Assembly (NCBI GenBank): GCA_027356675.1
Contig: DAHVXO010000376.1
Coordinates: 1-13,607, forward strand
Source of the DNA: Symbiobacteriaceae bacterium
GTDB lineage: Bacteria; Bacillota_E; Symbiobacteriia; Symbiobacteriales; Symbiobacteriaceae
Direction: 5' to 3'
DNA length: 13,607 nucleotides
Shown here: positions 6,717 through 13,607 of the stretch, piece by piece
Numbering within the stretch: position 1 is the first letter of the stretch
How the letters are laid out: each line of letters opens with the position of its first letter
Translations under genes and position numbers: made by a program
Notes under the pieces: generated by a model
What the model was told of the DNA's origin: nothing
Seen by the model: the letters and a program-made list of their open reading frames with translations, nothing else
Database searches by the model: none

Positions 6717-6734
6717 CCGGGAGGAGGTTATAAC

Positions 6735-6998
6735 ATGACGGAAGACCGTAATCTCCGGAAGACCCGCGTGGGCGTGGTCACCAGTAACAAGATGGAGAAG
6801 ACCGTCGTCGTCAGCGTCGAAACGCTGGTCGAGCACCCGCTCTACAAGAAGCGGATCAAGCAGACCGCAAAGTTTAAGGCGCACGACGAGCAGAATCAGT
6901 GCAAGATTGGCGACCGGGTGCGGATCATGGAGACCCGGCCGATCTCCAAAGATAAGCGCTGGCGCGTGATGGAGATCATCGAGACCGCTCAGGTGTAA
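6735..6998 (+). CDS. rpsQ: 30S ribosomal protein S17
   Basis: An 87-residue S17, standard length. It is an OB-fold primary 16S rRNA-binding protein. Family features are [19 protein letters not shown] at 8-26, [18 protein letters not shown], and the [20 protein letters not shown] segment near the C-terminus. The ATG at 6735 follows GGGAGGAGGTT starting at 6719, a strong ribosome binding site. It closes the S10 block; a 96-bp gap with hairpins separates it from rplN. Confidence 0.97.
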   Translation: MTEDRNLRKTRVGVVTSNKMEKTVVVSVETLVEHPLYKKRIKQTAKFKAHDEQNQCKIGDRVRIMETRPISKDKRWRVMEIIETAQV

Positions 6999-7007
6999 CG
7001 AAAACCC

Positions 7008-7074
7008 CCCCGGACATCCGGGGCCTGTCGTATGGCAGGTCGGTCAGGTCCCCTCACCGGGGAAACCGGCTGAC
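7008..7074 (+). promoter_or_regulatory. Three hairpins at the S10/spc junction, upstream of rplN
   Basis: CCCCGGA (7008-7014) pairs with TCCGGGG (7017-7023), realistically 6 bp with a 4-nt loop. CCTGTC (7024-7029) pairs with GGCAGG (7034-7039) with one G-U pair and a GTAT loop. GTCAG (7043-7047) pairs with CTGAC (7070-7074) around an inner CCCC/GGGG stem (7050-7053, 7059-7062). They stack almost end to end and finish 6 nt before the rplN site GAGGAGGTT (7081-7089). No T-tract and no promoter is visible. This is the conventional S10/spc boundary, so a processing or regulatory role is plausible but inferred. Confidence 0.5.
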
Positions 7075-7094
7075 GATCGAGAGGAGGTTCGGCT

Positions 7095-7463
7095 ATGATC
7101 CAGGTCCAGACCCGTCTTTCGGTCGCCGACAATAGCGGCGCCAAGGAACTGATGTGCATTAAAGTACTGGGCGGCTCCTGGCGGCGGTACGCCAATATTG
7201 GCGACATCATCGTTTGCTCTGTGAAGCAGGCCAGCCCTGGCGGCGTCGTAAAGAAGGGTGACGTGGTCAAGGCCGTTGTCGTTCGGACTCGCAAGGGCGT
7301 ACGCCGGCAGGATGGCTCCTACATCCGCTTCGACGAGAACGCTGCCGTTATCCTGAAGGACGAGAAGGAGCCCAAGGGGACACGTATCTTCGGTCCAGTT
7401 GCGCGTGAACTGCGCGACAGGGAATTTATGAAGATCATTTCCCTGGCTCCCGAGGTCCTCTAA
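7095..7463 (+). CDS. rplN: 50S ribosomal protein L14
   Basis: A 122-residue L14, the standard length, located at the subunit interface where it contributes to bridges and contacts L19. [20 protein letters not shown], the [15 protein letters not shown] stretch, [15 protein letters not shown] and [14 protein letters not shown] are typical. The ATG at 7095 follows a strong GAGGAGGTT. It opens the spc block and is preceded by three hairpins. No unusual substitutions were noticed. Confidence 0.98.
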   Translation: MIQVQTRLSVADNSGAKELMCIKVLGGSWRRYANIGDIIVCSVKQASPGGVVKKGDVVKAVVVRTRKGVRRQDGSYIRFDENAAVILKDEKEPKGTRIFGPVARELRDREFMKIISLAPEVL

Positions 7464-7481
7464 CCGGGAGGAGGTAGCAAA

Positions 7482-7751
7482 ATGGCTGAAACTCAGAAGA
7501 TCCACGTCCGGAAAGACGACACCGTCGTCATCATTACCGGCAAGGATAAGGGCAAGCAGGGCAAGGTCAAGAAGGTTCTGCCCAAGACCGGCCGGGTGGT
7601 CGTCGAGGGCGTCAACATGGTCAAGAAGCACACCAAGCCCAGCGCTCGGAACATGCAGGGCGGCATCATCGAAATGGAAGCGCCCATCCATGCTTCCAAC
7701 GTGATGTCCCTGGAGAAAATCGAGCTCAAGAAGGGCAAGAAGAACGGCTAG
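7482..7751 (+). CDS. rplX: 50S ribosomal protein L24, short form
   Basis: An 89-residue L24, an assembly-initiating protein that binds near the 5' end of 23S rRNA. A KOW motif is visible in [20 protein letters not shown], followed by [14 protein letters not shown] and [10 protein letters not shown]. The chain then ends [13 protein letters not shown]. The Bacillus protein (103 residues) carries a further segment of roughly 20 residues (VGYKVEDGKKVRVAKKSG-like) that is missing here. The 36 bases between the stop and the rplE start do not encode it. The ATG at 7482 follows GGGAGGAGGT at 7466-7475. Confidence 0.95.
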   Translation: MAETQKIHVRKDDTVVIITGKDKGKQGKVKKVLPKTGRVVVEGVNMVKKHTKPSARNMQGGIIEMEAPIHASNVMSLEKIELKKGKKNG

Positions 7752-7770
7752 GCGCCGCCTTGCCGAACGA

Positions 7771-7777
7771 AAGGAGG
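7771..7777 (+). promoter_or_regulatory. Ribosome binding site selecting a TTG start for rplE
   Basis: AAGGAGG lies 10 nt before the TTG at 7788. Two other in-frame TTG codons (7779, 7782) are 1 and 4 nt from it, too close to be used. There is no ATG or GTG before residue 26. Confidence 0.75.
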
Positions 7778-7787
7778 CTTGTTGCAC

Positions 7788-8330
7788 TTGGCCAATCTGA
7801 AGACGAAGTACCAGCAGGATATCGTTCCTGCGCTTCAAAAGCAGTTCAACTACAGCAACATCATGATGATCCCTCGTCTTGAGAAGATCGTCGTGAACGT
7901 TGGTTTGGGCGAGGCCGTTCAGAACGCCAAGGCCGTAGATGCGGCCGTGGGCGATATCGGCCAGATCACCGGGCAGAAGCCGGTGGTCACGAAGGCGAAG
8001 AAGTCCATCGCGACCTTCAAAATCCGTACGGGCATGCCCATCGGGTGCAAGGTCACGCTACGCGGTGAGCGCATGTGGGACTTCTACGATAAGCTCGTGA
8101 ATGTAGCGCTCCCCCGGGTGCGCGACTTCCGTGGCGTCTCCCCCAAGGCCTTCGACGGCCGGGGTAACTACGCTCTGGGCCTCAAGGAACAGTTGATCTT
8201 CCCCGAGATCGACTACGACAAGATCGATAAGATCCGGGGCATGGACATTATCGTCGTGACGACTGCCAACACGGATGAGGAGGCGAAAGCCCTTCTGAAG
8301 GGTCTGGGCATGCCGTTTAGCGACAAGTAG
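7788..8330 (+). CDS. rplE: 50S ribosomal protein L5
   Basis: A 180-residue L5 that binds 5S rRNA and the P-site tRNA in the central protuberance. From the TTG at 7788 it reads [20 protein letters not shown], like other L5 proteins (MxxLKxxYxxxIVPAL), and has the usual length. Further signatures are [14 protein letters not shown] (30-43), [20 protein letters not shown] (71-90) and [20 protein letters not shown] (122-141). TTG is chosen from the spacing of AAGGAGG at 7771-7777 and the match to family N-termini. It is the only TTG start in the window. rpsN follows after 13 bp with AGAGGAGGG between. Confidence 0.95.
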   Translation: MANLKTKYQQDIVPALQKQFNYSNIMMIPRLEKIVVNVGLGEAVQNAKAVDAAVGDIGQITGQKPVVTKAKKSIATFKIRTGMPIGCKVTLRGERMWDFYDKLVNVALPRVRDFRGVSPKAFDGRGNYALGLKEQLIFPEIDYDKIDKIRGMDIIVVTTANTDEEAKALLKGLGMPFSDK

Positions 8331-8343
8331 AGGAGGGACTGCA

Positions 8344-8529
8344 ATGGCGAAGACTTCACTTAAGATCAAGGCAGTTGGGCCGCAGAAGTTTGCAGTCCGG
8401 ACCTACAACCGCTGCAAGCTGTGTGGCCGTCCCCACGCCTACATGCGGAAGTTCGGCATCTGCCGGCACTGCTTCCGCAAGTTGGCGCACGAAGGCCAGA
8501 TTCCCGGCGTCCGCAAGGCCAGCTGGTGA
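8344..8529 (+). CDS. rpsN: 30S ribosomal protein S14, zinc-binding type
   Basis: A 61-residue type Z S14. Four cysteines at 24, 27, 40 and 43 form CxxC-x12-CxxC, the zinc ribbon of the short S14 form; the longer cysteine-free form is ~100 residues. [30 protein letters not shown] and the C-terminal [11 protein letters not shown] are family sequence. S14 sits in the 30S head with S3 and S10 and assembles late. Organisms facing zinc limitation often have a second, cysteine-free copy elsewhere, but none is in the window. The ATG at 8344 has AGAGGAGGG upstream. A 159-bp gap follows. Confidence 0.98.
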   Translation: MAKTSLKIKAVGPQKFAVRTYNRCKLCGRPHAYMRKFGICRHCFRKLAHEGQIPGVRKASW

Positions 8530-8589
8530 CCAGTGACTCGGGCAGGGGAGTTGGGCGCCCGTCGGCACAAGCAGCCACGGTCGCGTGCA

Positions 8590-8651
8590 CCCGGCGAAGT
8601 GTGAAAACCCTCCACGCCGGGGCAGGGGCATGCATATGCCCCTCCGCCGGC
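8590..8651 (+). promoter_or_regulatory. Structured leader upstream of rpsH
   Basis: The 159-bp gap 8530-8688 holds a perfect 8-bp stem, AGGGGCAT (8624-8631) with ATGCCCCT (8636-8643), and a GCAT loop. An outer 5-bp stem, GCCGG (8616-8620) with CCGGC (8647-8651), encloses it across a small internal loop. The outer stem is mutually exclusive with a 7-bp stem, CCCGGCG (8590-8596) with CGCCGGG (8615-8621). A GGGCGCCC palindrome lies at 8553-8560. The structures end 19 nt before the rpsH site AAGGAGG (8671-8677). No T-tract follows. S8 is a known autogenous regulator in E. coli, so an S8 target here is possible but unproven. Confidence 0.5.
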
Positions 8652-8688
8652 TCCAACCGCCCGATTTCGAAAGGAGGATAAGCGAACC

Positions 8689-9087
8689 ATGGTCGTTTCC
8701 GATCCAATTGCGGACCTGCTTACGCGAATCCGCAATGCTAATATGGTGAATCATGATCGCATGGAAGTTCCCGGCTCGAAGATGAAGAAGGCCATCGTCC
8801 AGATTCTGAAGGAAGAGGGCTTTATTCGGGACTTTGAGTGGATTGATAACGGACACCAGGGCACGATTCGGGTCTACCTCAAGTACGGCCCGAGCAAGAC
8901 CAAGGTGGTCGCCGGCCTGCGCCGCATCTCCCGTCCGGGGCTGCGTGTGTACGCCAAGAAGGACCAGATTCCGAAGGTGCTAGGCGGGCTCGGCATCGCC
9001 GTTCTCAGCACCTCCCACGGGATCATGACTGATAAGAAGGCTCGCCAGGAAGGCCTCGGCGGCGAAGTGCTCTGCTACATCTGGTAA
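8689..9087 (+). CDS. rpsH: 30S ribosomal protein S8
   Basis: A 132-residue S8 of normal length, a primary binder of the 16S central domain. [18 protein letters not shown] at the start, [30 protein letters not shown] and the near-invariant [13 protein letters not shown] (107-119) identify it. In E. coli S8 represses the spc operon by binding mRNA. The regulatory arrangement in this lineage is not known. The ATG at 8689 follows AAGGAGG at 8671-8677 and is preceded by an unusually long structured gap. rplF starts 16 bp after its stop. Confidence 0.97.
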   Translation: MVVSDPIADLLTRIRNANMVNHDRMEVPGSKMKKAIVQILKEEGFIRDFEWIDNGHQGTIRVYLKYGPSKTKVVAGLRRISRPGLRVYAKKDQIPKVLGGLGIAVLSTSHGIMTDKKARQEGLGGEVLCYIW

Positions 9088-9103
9088 GGAAGGAGGTGCA
9101 GCC

Positions 9104-9643
9104 GTGTCTCGCGTAGGAAAAGCTCCGATCAAGCTTACTGATGGTGTCGAGGTCACGCTCGATGGCAACGTCGTGCGGGTCAAGGGTCCCAAGGGTGAGC
9201 TGAGCCGGGCGATCAACCCGGATATGCTGATTAAGATCGAGAACGGCGCCCTCCTGGTCGCCCGTCCTTCGGATGAGCGGAACCACAAGGCGCTGCATGG
9301 ACTGACTCGCACTCTGATCGCCAATATGGTGGAGGGTGTGACCAAGGGCTATACCCGGAACCTTGAACTGGTCGGCACTGGTTACCGTGCCACCAAGACC
9401 GGTACGAAGCTGACCCTGACCGTTGGCTATTCCCATCCGGTTGAGATGGAACCCCCGCAGGGCATCGAGTTTACGGTGCCGGCCGTCAACCAGGTAGTGG
9501 TGAGCGGAATCGACAAGGAAGCGGTCGGCCAGATGGCCGCCAACATTCGTGGCGTCCGTCCGCCCGAGCCGTATCTCGGTAAGGGGATCAAGTACGCCGG
9601 TGAGATCGTCCGTCGCAAGGAAGGCAAGACTGGTAAGAAGTAA
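9104..9643 (+). CDS. rplF: 50S ribosomal protein L6
   Basis: A 179-residue L6, standard length, with two similar domains, located near the factor-binding site and the sarcin-ricin loop. [27 protein letters not shown], the [20 protein letters not shown] segment, GYSHPVEM and the C-terminal [20 protein letters not shown] (152-171) are typical; many relatives have Lys where this has Leu158 (PYKGKGI). The GTG start at 9104 follows AAGGAGGTG at 9090-9098, and matches the family N-terminus. rplR begins 14 bp downstream. Confidence 0.97.
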   Translation: MSRVGKAPIKLTDGVEVTLDGNVVRVKGPKGELSRAINPDMLIKIENGALLVARPSDERNHKALHGLTRTLIANMVEGVTKGYTRNLELVGTGYRATKTGTKLTLTVGYSHPVEMEPPQGIEFTVPAVNQVVVSGIDKEAVGQMAANIRGVRPPEPYLGKGIKYAGEIVRRKEGKTGKK

Positions 9644-9657
9644 GGGAGTGACCGAGG

Positions 9658-10029
9658 ATGATTACGAAAAAGGACCGCAACAAGGCGCGGGAGAAGCGTC
9701 AGGCGCGGGTTCGGAAGACCGTCCAAGGCACGCCCGAGCGGCCGCGGCTTAACATCTTCCGTTCCAACCAGAACATTTACGCTCAGGTGATTGACGATAC
9801 CATCGGCAAGACCCTGGCTACCGCCTCTACCCTCGACCCAGAGGTGAAGGGCCGGCTGGAGGGCAACGGCGGGAACGCCGGTGCCGCCAAGATCGTAGGC
9901 GAGGTGATCGCGAAGCGTGCTGTGGCCGCAGGGCTGACCAAGGTGGTCTTTGACCGTGCCGGTTATCTCTACCACGGCCGGGTCGCCGCTCTCGCCGACG
10001 CTGCTCGCGAAGCCGGTCTCGAGTTCTAA
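9658..10029 (+). CDS. rplR: 50S ribosomal protein L18
   Basis: A 123-residue L18 that binds 5S rRNA together with L5. The basic N-terminus [40 protein letters not shown] (48-ish onward at [12 protein letters not shown]), and the C-terminal [20 protein letters not shown] with REAGLEF are family sequence; most relatives have FDRGGYLYHG, so Ala replaces Gly. The ATG at 9658 has a moderate site, AAGGGAGTG (9642-9650), that overlaps the rplF stop. rpsE starts after 18 bp. Confidence 0.96.
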   Translation: MITKKDRNKAREKRQARVRKTVQGTPERPRLNIFRSNQNIYAQVIDDTIGKTLATASTLDPEVKGRLEGNGGNAGAAKIVGEVIAKRAVAAGLTKVVFDRAGYLYHGRVAALADAAREAGLEF

Positions 10030-10047
10030 GACGAGGGAGGGAACAAA

Positions 10048-10548
10048 GTGGCTCGCATTGATACATCGCAGATGGACCTCAAGGAAAAGATGGTAGACCT
10101 GCGCCGTGTTGCCAAGACCGTCAAGGGCGGTCGGCGCATGAGCTTTTCCGCCGTCATGGTCGTCGGTGACGGTCAGGGTCACGTGGGCGCCGGCCTGGGC
10201 AAGGCCGCCGAAATCCCCGAGGCCGTCCGCAAAGGCACCGAAGACGCCAAGAAGACTGTGATCAACGTCCCGCTGAACGGCACCACCATCCCGCATGAAG
10301 TCATCGGGGAGTTTGGCGCCGGGCGCGTGCTGCTCAAGCCCGCCTCTGAAGGTACCGGCGTGATTGCCGGCGGCGCGGTGCGCGCTGTGCTCGAGGCTGC
10401 CGGCATCCGCAACATTCTCACCAAGAGCCTGGGGTCTAACAACGCCGCCAACCAGGTGCAAGCCACCATGGCCGGCCTGTCCCAGCTCAAGAGCCTCGAG
10501 GATGTCGCCAAGCTGCGCGGTAAGCCCGTCGAGCAGATCCTCGGTTAA
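10048..10548 (+). CDS. rpsE: 30S ribosomal protein S5
   Basis: A 166-residue S5, normal length, which lies at the mRNA entry side of the 30S subunit with S3 and S4 and influences decoding accuracy. The double-stranded-RNA-binding-like N-terminal domain shows [20 protein letters not shown] at 19-38; the spectinomycin loop (VKGGRR) looks wild-type. [20 protein letters not shown] and [18 protein letters not shown] follow. The GTG start at 10048 follows GAGGGAGGG at 10033-10041 and gives the expected [20 protein letters not shown] beginning. rpmD follows closely. Confidence 0.97.
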   Translation: MARIDTSQMDLKEKMVDLRRVAKTVKGGRRMSFSAVMVVGDGQGHVGAGLGKAAEIPEAVRKGTEDAKKTVINVPLNGTTIPHEVIGEFGAGRVLLKPASEGTGVIAGGAVRAVLEAAGIRNILTKSLGSNNAANQVQATMAGLSQLKSLEDVAKLRGKPVEQILG

Positions 10549-10555
10549 GGGGGGG
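10547..10555 (+). promoter_or_regulatory. Unusual ribosome binding site that favours a GTG start for rpmD
   Basis: AAGGGGGGG overlaps the rpsE stop and lacks the internal A of the usual GGAGG. It ends 7 nt before the GTG at 10563 but only 1 nt before the in-frame ATG at 10557, so the GTG is better placed. Confidence 0.55.
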
Positions 10556-10562
10556 AATGGAC

Positions 10563-10745
10563 GTGGCTGAGAAGCTCATTATTAAGCTGAAGCGTGGTCT
10601 GGCTGGCAAGGATAAGAACCAGATTGCTACCTGCAAGGCCCTGGGCCTTCGTAAGACCAATTCATCGGTCGAACAACCCGACAACCCGGCCATCCGTGGC
10701 ATGATCGACAAGGTGGCGCACCTTGTCGAGGTTACCGAGGCCTAG
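10563..10745 (+). CDS. rpmD: 50S ribosomal protein L30
   Basis: A 60-residue L30, the normal bacterial size. The sequence [20 protein letters not shown], then [20 protein letters not shown] and [16 protein letters not shown], carries the family pattern (GLRKxxxxV and PAIRGMIxKVxHLV). The start is a choice: GTG at 10563 gives MAEKLI and sits 7 nt after the purine run, while the ATG at 10557 would add two residues (MD) and lies almost inside it. Some bacteria lack L30; its presence here is normal for Bacillota. rplO follows after 24 bp. Confidence 0.92.
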   Translation: MAEKLIIKLKRGLAGKDKNQIATCKALGLRKTNSSVEQPDNPAIRGMIDKVAHLVEVTEA

Positions 10746-10769
10746 TCTGCAGAAATCGAGGTGAGACAG

Positions 10770-11237
10770 ATGCATTTGCATGAGCTCGCTCCTACACCCG
10801 GTGCTCGCAAAGAGCGCAAGCGCTTGGGCCGTGGCCTTGGTTCGGGCCTTGGCAAGACCGCTGGTAAGGGTCATAAGGGCCAGAACGCTCGGGCCGGCGG
10901 CGGTGTCCGCCCCGGTTTCGAAGGCGGTCAGATGCCCTTGACGCGGCGCCTGCCCAAGCGGGGCTTCTCCAACGAGCCCTTTCGGGTGCGGTATGCTGTG
11001 GTCAACATCGAAGCGCTGGAGCGATTTGACGCCGGTACCGTGGTCACGCCTGAGCTGCTCGAGGAGACCCGAGTGTGCAAGGGTGCCGAAAAGGGCCTCA
11101 AGGTCCTGGGCACTGGCGACATCACCAAGGCTCTGACCGTACGCGCCCACCAGGTCAGCGAAACGGCCAAGAAGAAGATTGAGGCAGCCGGCGGAAAAGT
11201 GGAGATCATCGGAGAAGCCACCGAAGAGGTGAAGTAA
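10770..11237 (+). CDS. rplO: 50S ribosomal protein L15
   Basis: A 155-residue L15, slightly above the usual ~146, a late-binding 23S rRNA protein. The N-terminal basic, glycine-rich extension is clear: [20 protein letters not shown], then [20 protein letters not shown] (20-39) and [20 protein letters not shown] (47-66). The C-terminal domain contains [20 protein letters not shown] and ends in an acidic EATEEVK. The ATG at 10770 is chosen over an upstream GTG at 10761 because [11 protein letters not shown] matches the family start and GAGGTGA (10758-10764) then serves as the binding site. secY begins 5 bp after its stop. Confidence 0.96.
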   Translation: MHLHELAPTPGARKERKRLGRGLGSGLGKTAGKGHKGQNARAGGGVRPGFEGGQMPLTRRLPKRGFSNEPFRVRYAVVNIEALERFDAGTVVTPELLEETRVCKGAEKGLKVLGTGDITKALTVRAHQVSETAKKKIEAAGGKVEIIGEATEEVK

Positions 11238-11242
11238 CTGCC

Positions 11243-12517
11243 ATGGCCATGCTGGAGACGCTGCGCAATTCGCTGCGCCTTCCCGGACTAAGAAACCGGT
11301 TGTTGTTTACGGCGCTGATGCTCGTCATCCTCCGCGTCGGTGCGCACATTCCGGTTCCTGGCGTGAACCTCGAAAGGGTCTCGGCGCTGTTCGACCAGGG
11401 GGGTTTCCTCGGGCTCATTGACCTGTTCTCCGGGGGCGCGTTCAAGTCGTTCGCTATCTTCGCGATGAGCGTCGGGCCGTATATCAACTCGTCGATCATC
11501 GTACAACTCCTGACCATCGTCATCCCGAAGCTCGAAGAGATGCAGAAGGAAGGCGAGGAAGGCCGCAAGAAGATTCAGCAGTATACCCGCTACGGCACGG
11601 TCGTTTTGGGTCTGGTCCAGGCGTTTGGTCTGGCCCTTACGCTGAAAAATTCGGACGCATTTCTGTCTAACAACTGGACCACCCTGATCGTCATCATGAT
11701 TAGCCTGACGGCCGGCACAGCCTTCCTGATGTGGCTCGGTGAGATGATTACCGAGAAGGGCATCGGCAACGGTATCTCGCTGATCATCTTTGCGGGCATT
11801 GTCTCCCGCATTCCCGGCGCTTTGGTGCGCATGGGCGAACTGGTTCGGGCCGGCAGCCTGAATATCTTCCAGGTAGCGCTCGTCGGCGTGATTGCAATTG
11901 TATTGATTGCGGCCGTCGTGCTGGTGCTGGAGGGTGTTCGGAAGATCCCGGTGGAGTATGCGAAGCGTGTCGTGGGCAAACGTGTCTACGGCGGCCAGCG
12001 GACCCACCTGCCCTTAAAGATCAACCAGGCCGGCGTCATTCCGGTGATCTTCGCTCAGTCCCTGCTCCTGCTCCCGTCTACAGTCGCCCAGTTCGTCCCG
12101 ACGTCCGGGTTTGCCATCTTTGTGGGCACATACCTGCGGACCAGCGGCGTCTGGTACTGGGGGATTTATGCACTGCTGATCGTCTTCTTTACGTACTTCT
12201 ACACGGCAGTCACCTTCAACCCGACGGAGATCGCCGACAACATGAAGAAGAACGGCGGGTTCGTTCCCGGGTTTCGGCCCGGCAAGCCCACCGCCGACTA
12301 CCTCGCCCGTATTTCGGAGCGGATTACGCTGGTAGGCTCCCTCTTCCTGGCGATCATCTCAGTCCTGCCGGTGATCATCATTTCGACCACCGGCGTCACG
12401 GAGGCCTACCTTGGGTCCACCACCCTGCTGATCGTAGTCGGCGTGGCGATTGAGACGATGAAGCAGATTGAGGCTCAGCTGGTCATGCGTCATTACCAGG
12501 GCTTCATGCGGTCATAG
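11243..12517 (+). CDS. secY: Protein translocase subunit SecY
   Basis: A 424-residue SecY, the channel of the Sec translocon in the cytoplasmic membrane, through which preproteins pass with SecE, SecG and SecA. Ten membrane segments can be drawn at roughly 19-38, 70-95, 117-135, 146-166, 176-190, 208-229, 262-282, 305-324, 362-382 and 391-405, with the plug region near 55-70. Signatures include SVGPYINSSIIVQLL (76-90), GIGNGISLIIFAGI (173-186), YGGQRTHLPLKINQAGVIPV (249-268), TFNPTEIADNMKKNGGFVPG (324-343), and the C-terminal ETMKQIEAQLVMRHYQGF. The ATG at 11243 is about 11 nt from AGAGGTGA at the end of rplO; the next ATG (11249) is further from it. It sits at the end of the spc block, as usual. 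Confidence 0.98.
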   Translation: MAMLETLRNSLRLPGLRNRLLFTALMLVILRVGAHIPVPGVNLERVSALFDQGGFLGLIDLFSGGAFKSFAIFAMSVGPYINSSIIVQLLTIVIPKLEEMQKEGEEGRKKIQQYTRYGTVVLGLVQAFGLALTLKNSDAFLSNNWTTLIVIMISLTAGTAFLMWLGEMITEKGIGNGISLIIFAGIVSRIPGALVRMGELVRAGSLNIFQVALVGVIAIVLIAAVVLVLEGVRKIPVEYAKRVVGKRVYGGQRTHLPLKINQAGVIPVIFAQSLLLLPSTVAQFVPTSGFAIFVGTYLRTSGVWYWGIYALLIVFFTYFYTAVTFNPTEIADNMKKNGGFVPGFRPGKPTADYLARISERITLVGSLFLAIISVLPVIIISTTGVTEAYLGSTTLLIVVGVAIETMKQIEAQLVMRHYQGFMRS

Positions 12518-12534
12518 ACCGTTTCAGGGTAGAT

Positions 12535-12591
12535 CGAGGACCGGACGCCCCTGGCGGGGCGGCCCGGTCCTCGCGACCGCCCGGACGCGGT
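12535..12591 (+). promoter_or_regulatory. Long stable hairpin between secY and adk
   Basis: A perfect 10-bp stem, CGAGGACCGG (12535-12544) with CCGGTCCTCG (12564-12573), encloses a second perfect 6-bp stem, CGCCCC (12546-12551) with GGGGCG (12556-12561), with a TGGC loop and only 1 and 2 unpaired bases between the stems. A smaller stem, ACCGC (12576-12580) with GCGGT (12587-12591), follows just before the adk site AAGGAG (12596-12601). There is no T-tract, so a classical intrinsic terminator is not supported. Attenuation, processing, or control of adk is inferred. Confidence 0.6.
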
Positions 12592-12609
12592 GAGGAAGGA
12601 GCTGCAGCC

Positions 12610-13257
12610 GTGCATATGATTCTCATGGGCCCCCCGGGAGCCGGCAAGGGAACCCAAGCCGCGCTTCTGGCCGAGCAGGAGAGCATCCCGCACATTTCGA
12701 CCGGCGACATCTTCCGGGCGAACATGAGCCAGGGTACGCCCCTGGGCAAGCTCGCCAAAGAGTATGTCGATGCAGGCAAATACGTGCCGGACGACGTGAC
12801 CAACGCGATGGTCAAGGACCGCCTGGCCCAATCTGACTGCAAGAAGGGGTTCATCCTCGACGGGTACCCCCGGACTTCCGACCAGGCAGAGACCTTGTCG
12901 GGCATGCTCCGGGACCTGGACCTGGCCCTGGATGCAGTTGTCAACGTAGAAGTGCCTGACAGCCTTCTTGTGGAGCGTGCCGAGGGCCGTAGGGTTTGCC
13001 GCGGCTGCGGAGCTACCTACCACATCAAGTTCAACTCGCCCAAAGTCACAGGGGTCTGTGACAAGTGTGGCGGTGAGCTTTATCAACGGAGCGACGACAC
13101 AGAGGCGAAGGTCACCGTGCGGCTCCAGGAGTATCACACGAAGACGGCCCAGGTGCTCGAGTACTATCGGGCCAAGGGACTGGTCAAAGCGGTGGATGGC
13201 GACCGACCCATGGCTGCCGTCACCGATGCGATCCGGAAAGCGGTGAAGGGCGCCTGA
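12610..13257 (+). CDS. adk: Adenylate kinase, zinc-binding long form
   Basis: A 215-residue adenylate kinase, which interconverts ATP plus AMP and two ADP in the cytoplasm. Visible features are the P-loop GPPGAGKGT (7-15), the AMP-binding segment STGDIFRANM (30-39), DGYPRTSDQAE (84-94), and a LID domain with four cysteines at 130, 133, 150 and 153 (CxxC-x16-CxxC), the zinc-binding arrangement common in Gram-positive bacteria. The SDDTEAKVTVRL segment (161-172) carries the conserved Asp and Arg. The GTG at 12610 is 8 nt from AAGGAG (12596-12601) and yields MHMILMGPPG, aligned with the usual MNIILMGxPG; an ATG two codons later is less well spaced. A very stable hairpin lies upstream. map starts immediately after the stop. 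Confidence 0.97.
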   Translation: MHMILMGPPGAGKGTQAALLAEQESIPHISTGDIFRANMSQGTPLGKLAKEYVDAGKYVPDDVTNAMVKDRLAQSDCKKGFILDGYPRTSDQAETLSGMLRDLDLALDAVVNVEVPDSLLVERAEGRRVCRGCGATYHIKFNSPKVTGVCDKCGGELYQRSDDTEAKVTVRLQEYHTKTAQVLEYYRAKGLVKAVDGDRPMAAVTDAIRKAVKGA

Positions 13258-13607
13258 ATGGTCATTCTTAAGTCGCCGACCGAAATCGCCATCATGAAGG
13301 AAGCCGGTCGGATTGTGTACGACGTGCACCAGGAGTTGGCCAAGGTCATCGCTCCAGGTGTGACGACCGCCGAGCTGGACCGCCTGGCGGAGTCTATGAT
13401 CCGCAAGGCGGGCGGAATTCCCACCTTCAAGGGATACAGCGGATTTCCGGCCTCGATCTGCGCCTCGATCAACGAGGTTGTCGTCCACGGGATCCCTGAT
13501 TCCCGCCAGCTCCGGGATGGCGATGTCATCGCCATCGACCTGGGTGTCACATACAAGGGTTATGTGGGGGACTCGGCGGTCACTCACCCGGTGGGCAAGA
13601 TCTCGCC
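13258..13607 (+). CDS. map: Type I methionine aminopeptidase, N-terminal part (partial)
   Basis: The first 116 residues of a type I methionine aminopeptidase, the metalloenzyme that removes the N-terminal Met from new proteins; the 3' end lies outside the window. MVILKSPTEIAIMKEAGRIV opens the protein without a zinc-finger extension. GYSGFPASICASINEVVVHG contains the conserved His77, and IAIDLGVTYKGYVGDSA holds the metal-binding Asp94 and Asp105; the remaining ligands are beyond the window. The ATG at 13258 directly abuts the adk stop, with only a weak GGTGAAGGG (13242-13250) inside adk, so expression is probably coupled. The secY-adk-map order is typical of Bacillota. Confidence 0.96.
   Translation, partial: MVILKSPTEIAIMKEAGRIVYDVHQELAKVIAPGVTTAELDRLAESMIRKAGGIPTFKGYSGFPASICASINEVVVHGIPDSRQLRDGDVIAIDLGVTYKGYVGDSAVTHPVGKIS

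Noticed and set aside
8421..8681. + strand open frame overlapping rpsN and the rpsH leader
   Set aside because: It starts inside rpsN in another frame, its product resembles no family, and the gap it covers is dominated by inverted repeats.
1..13607. A hidden novel gene system or mobile element
   Set aside because: All coding space is taken by known str, S10 and spc genes in canonical order. No insertion, direct-repeat array, integrase or unassigned gene was found.

Overview
The window is a slice of the str–S10–spc ribosomal protein supercluster of a GC-rich bacterium. Every gene reads on the + strand in canonical order: fusA (3' end), tuf, rpsJ, rplC, rplD, rplW, rplB, rpsS, rplV, rpsC, rplP, rpmC, rpsQ, rplN, rplX, rplE, rpsN, rpsH, rplF, rplR, rpsE, rpmD, rplO, secY, adk, map (5' part). 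Purine-rich AAGGAGG-type Shine-Dalgarno sites, GTG and TTG starts, a zinc-ribbon S14, a four-cysteine adenylate kinase and the secY-adk-map tail point to a high-GC Bacillota (Firmicutes) lineage, perhaps Symbiobacterium-like or another deep clostridial group. The genus cannot be fixed from the sequence alone.

Layout: 1-1414 holds the end of EF-G and all of EF-Tu. 1520-7000 is the S10 block (S10, L3, L4, L23, L2, S19, L22, S3, L16, L29, S17). 7095-11237 is the spc block (L14, L24, L5, S14, S8, L6, L18, S5, L30, L15). 11243-13607 holds the SecY translocon channel, adenylate kinase and the start of methionine aminopeptidase. Within blocks the genes are tightly spaced or overlap (rplD/rplW, rpsC/rplP, rplP/rpmC), so translation is probably coupled. 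The products build both ribosomal subunits, deliver aminoacyl-tRNA, export proteins (SecY), supply ADP (Adk) and trim N-terminal Met (Map).

The gene content is ordinary. The unexplained signal lies in two places. First, six gaps of about 90-185 bp (before rpsJ, rplC, rplV, rplN, rpsH and adk) are packed with perfect inverted repeats that lack T-tracts, so they look like structured mRNA leaders or processing hairpins rather than terminators. The richest is the 184-bp rplC leader, which has five successive structures including a possible H-type pseudoknot. The rpsJ leader can pair part of its own Shine-Dalgarno site. Second, several ribosomal proteins have unusual sequence: an approximately 84-residue RGG/DRGG-rich tail on S3, an altered S10 loop (positions 56-58), an altered L22 hairpin tip, an expanded N-terminal segment in L16, and an L24 lacking the usual C-terminus.

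No tRNA, rRNA, CRISPR array, mobile element or convincing promoter was seen. No gene-free stretch exceeds 300 bases; the longest is 1829-2012.
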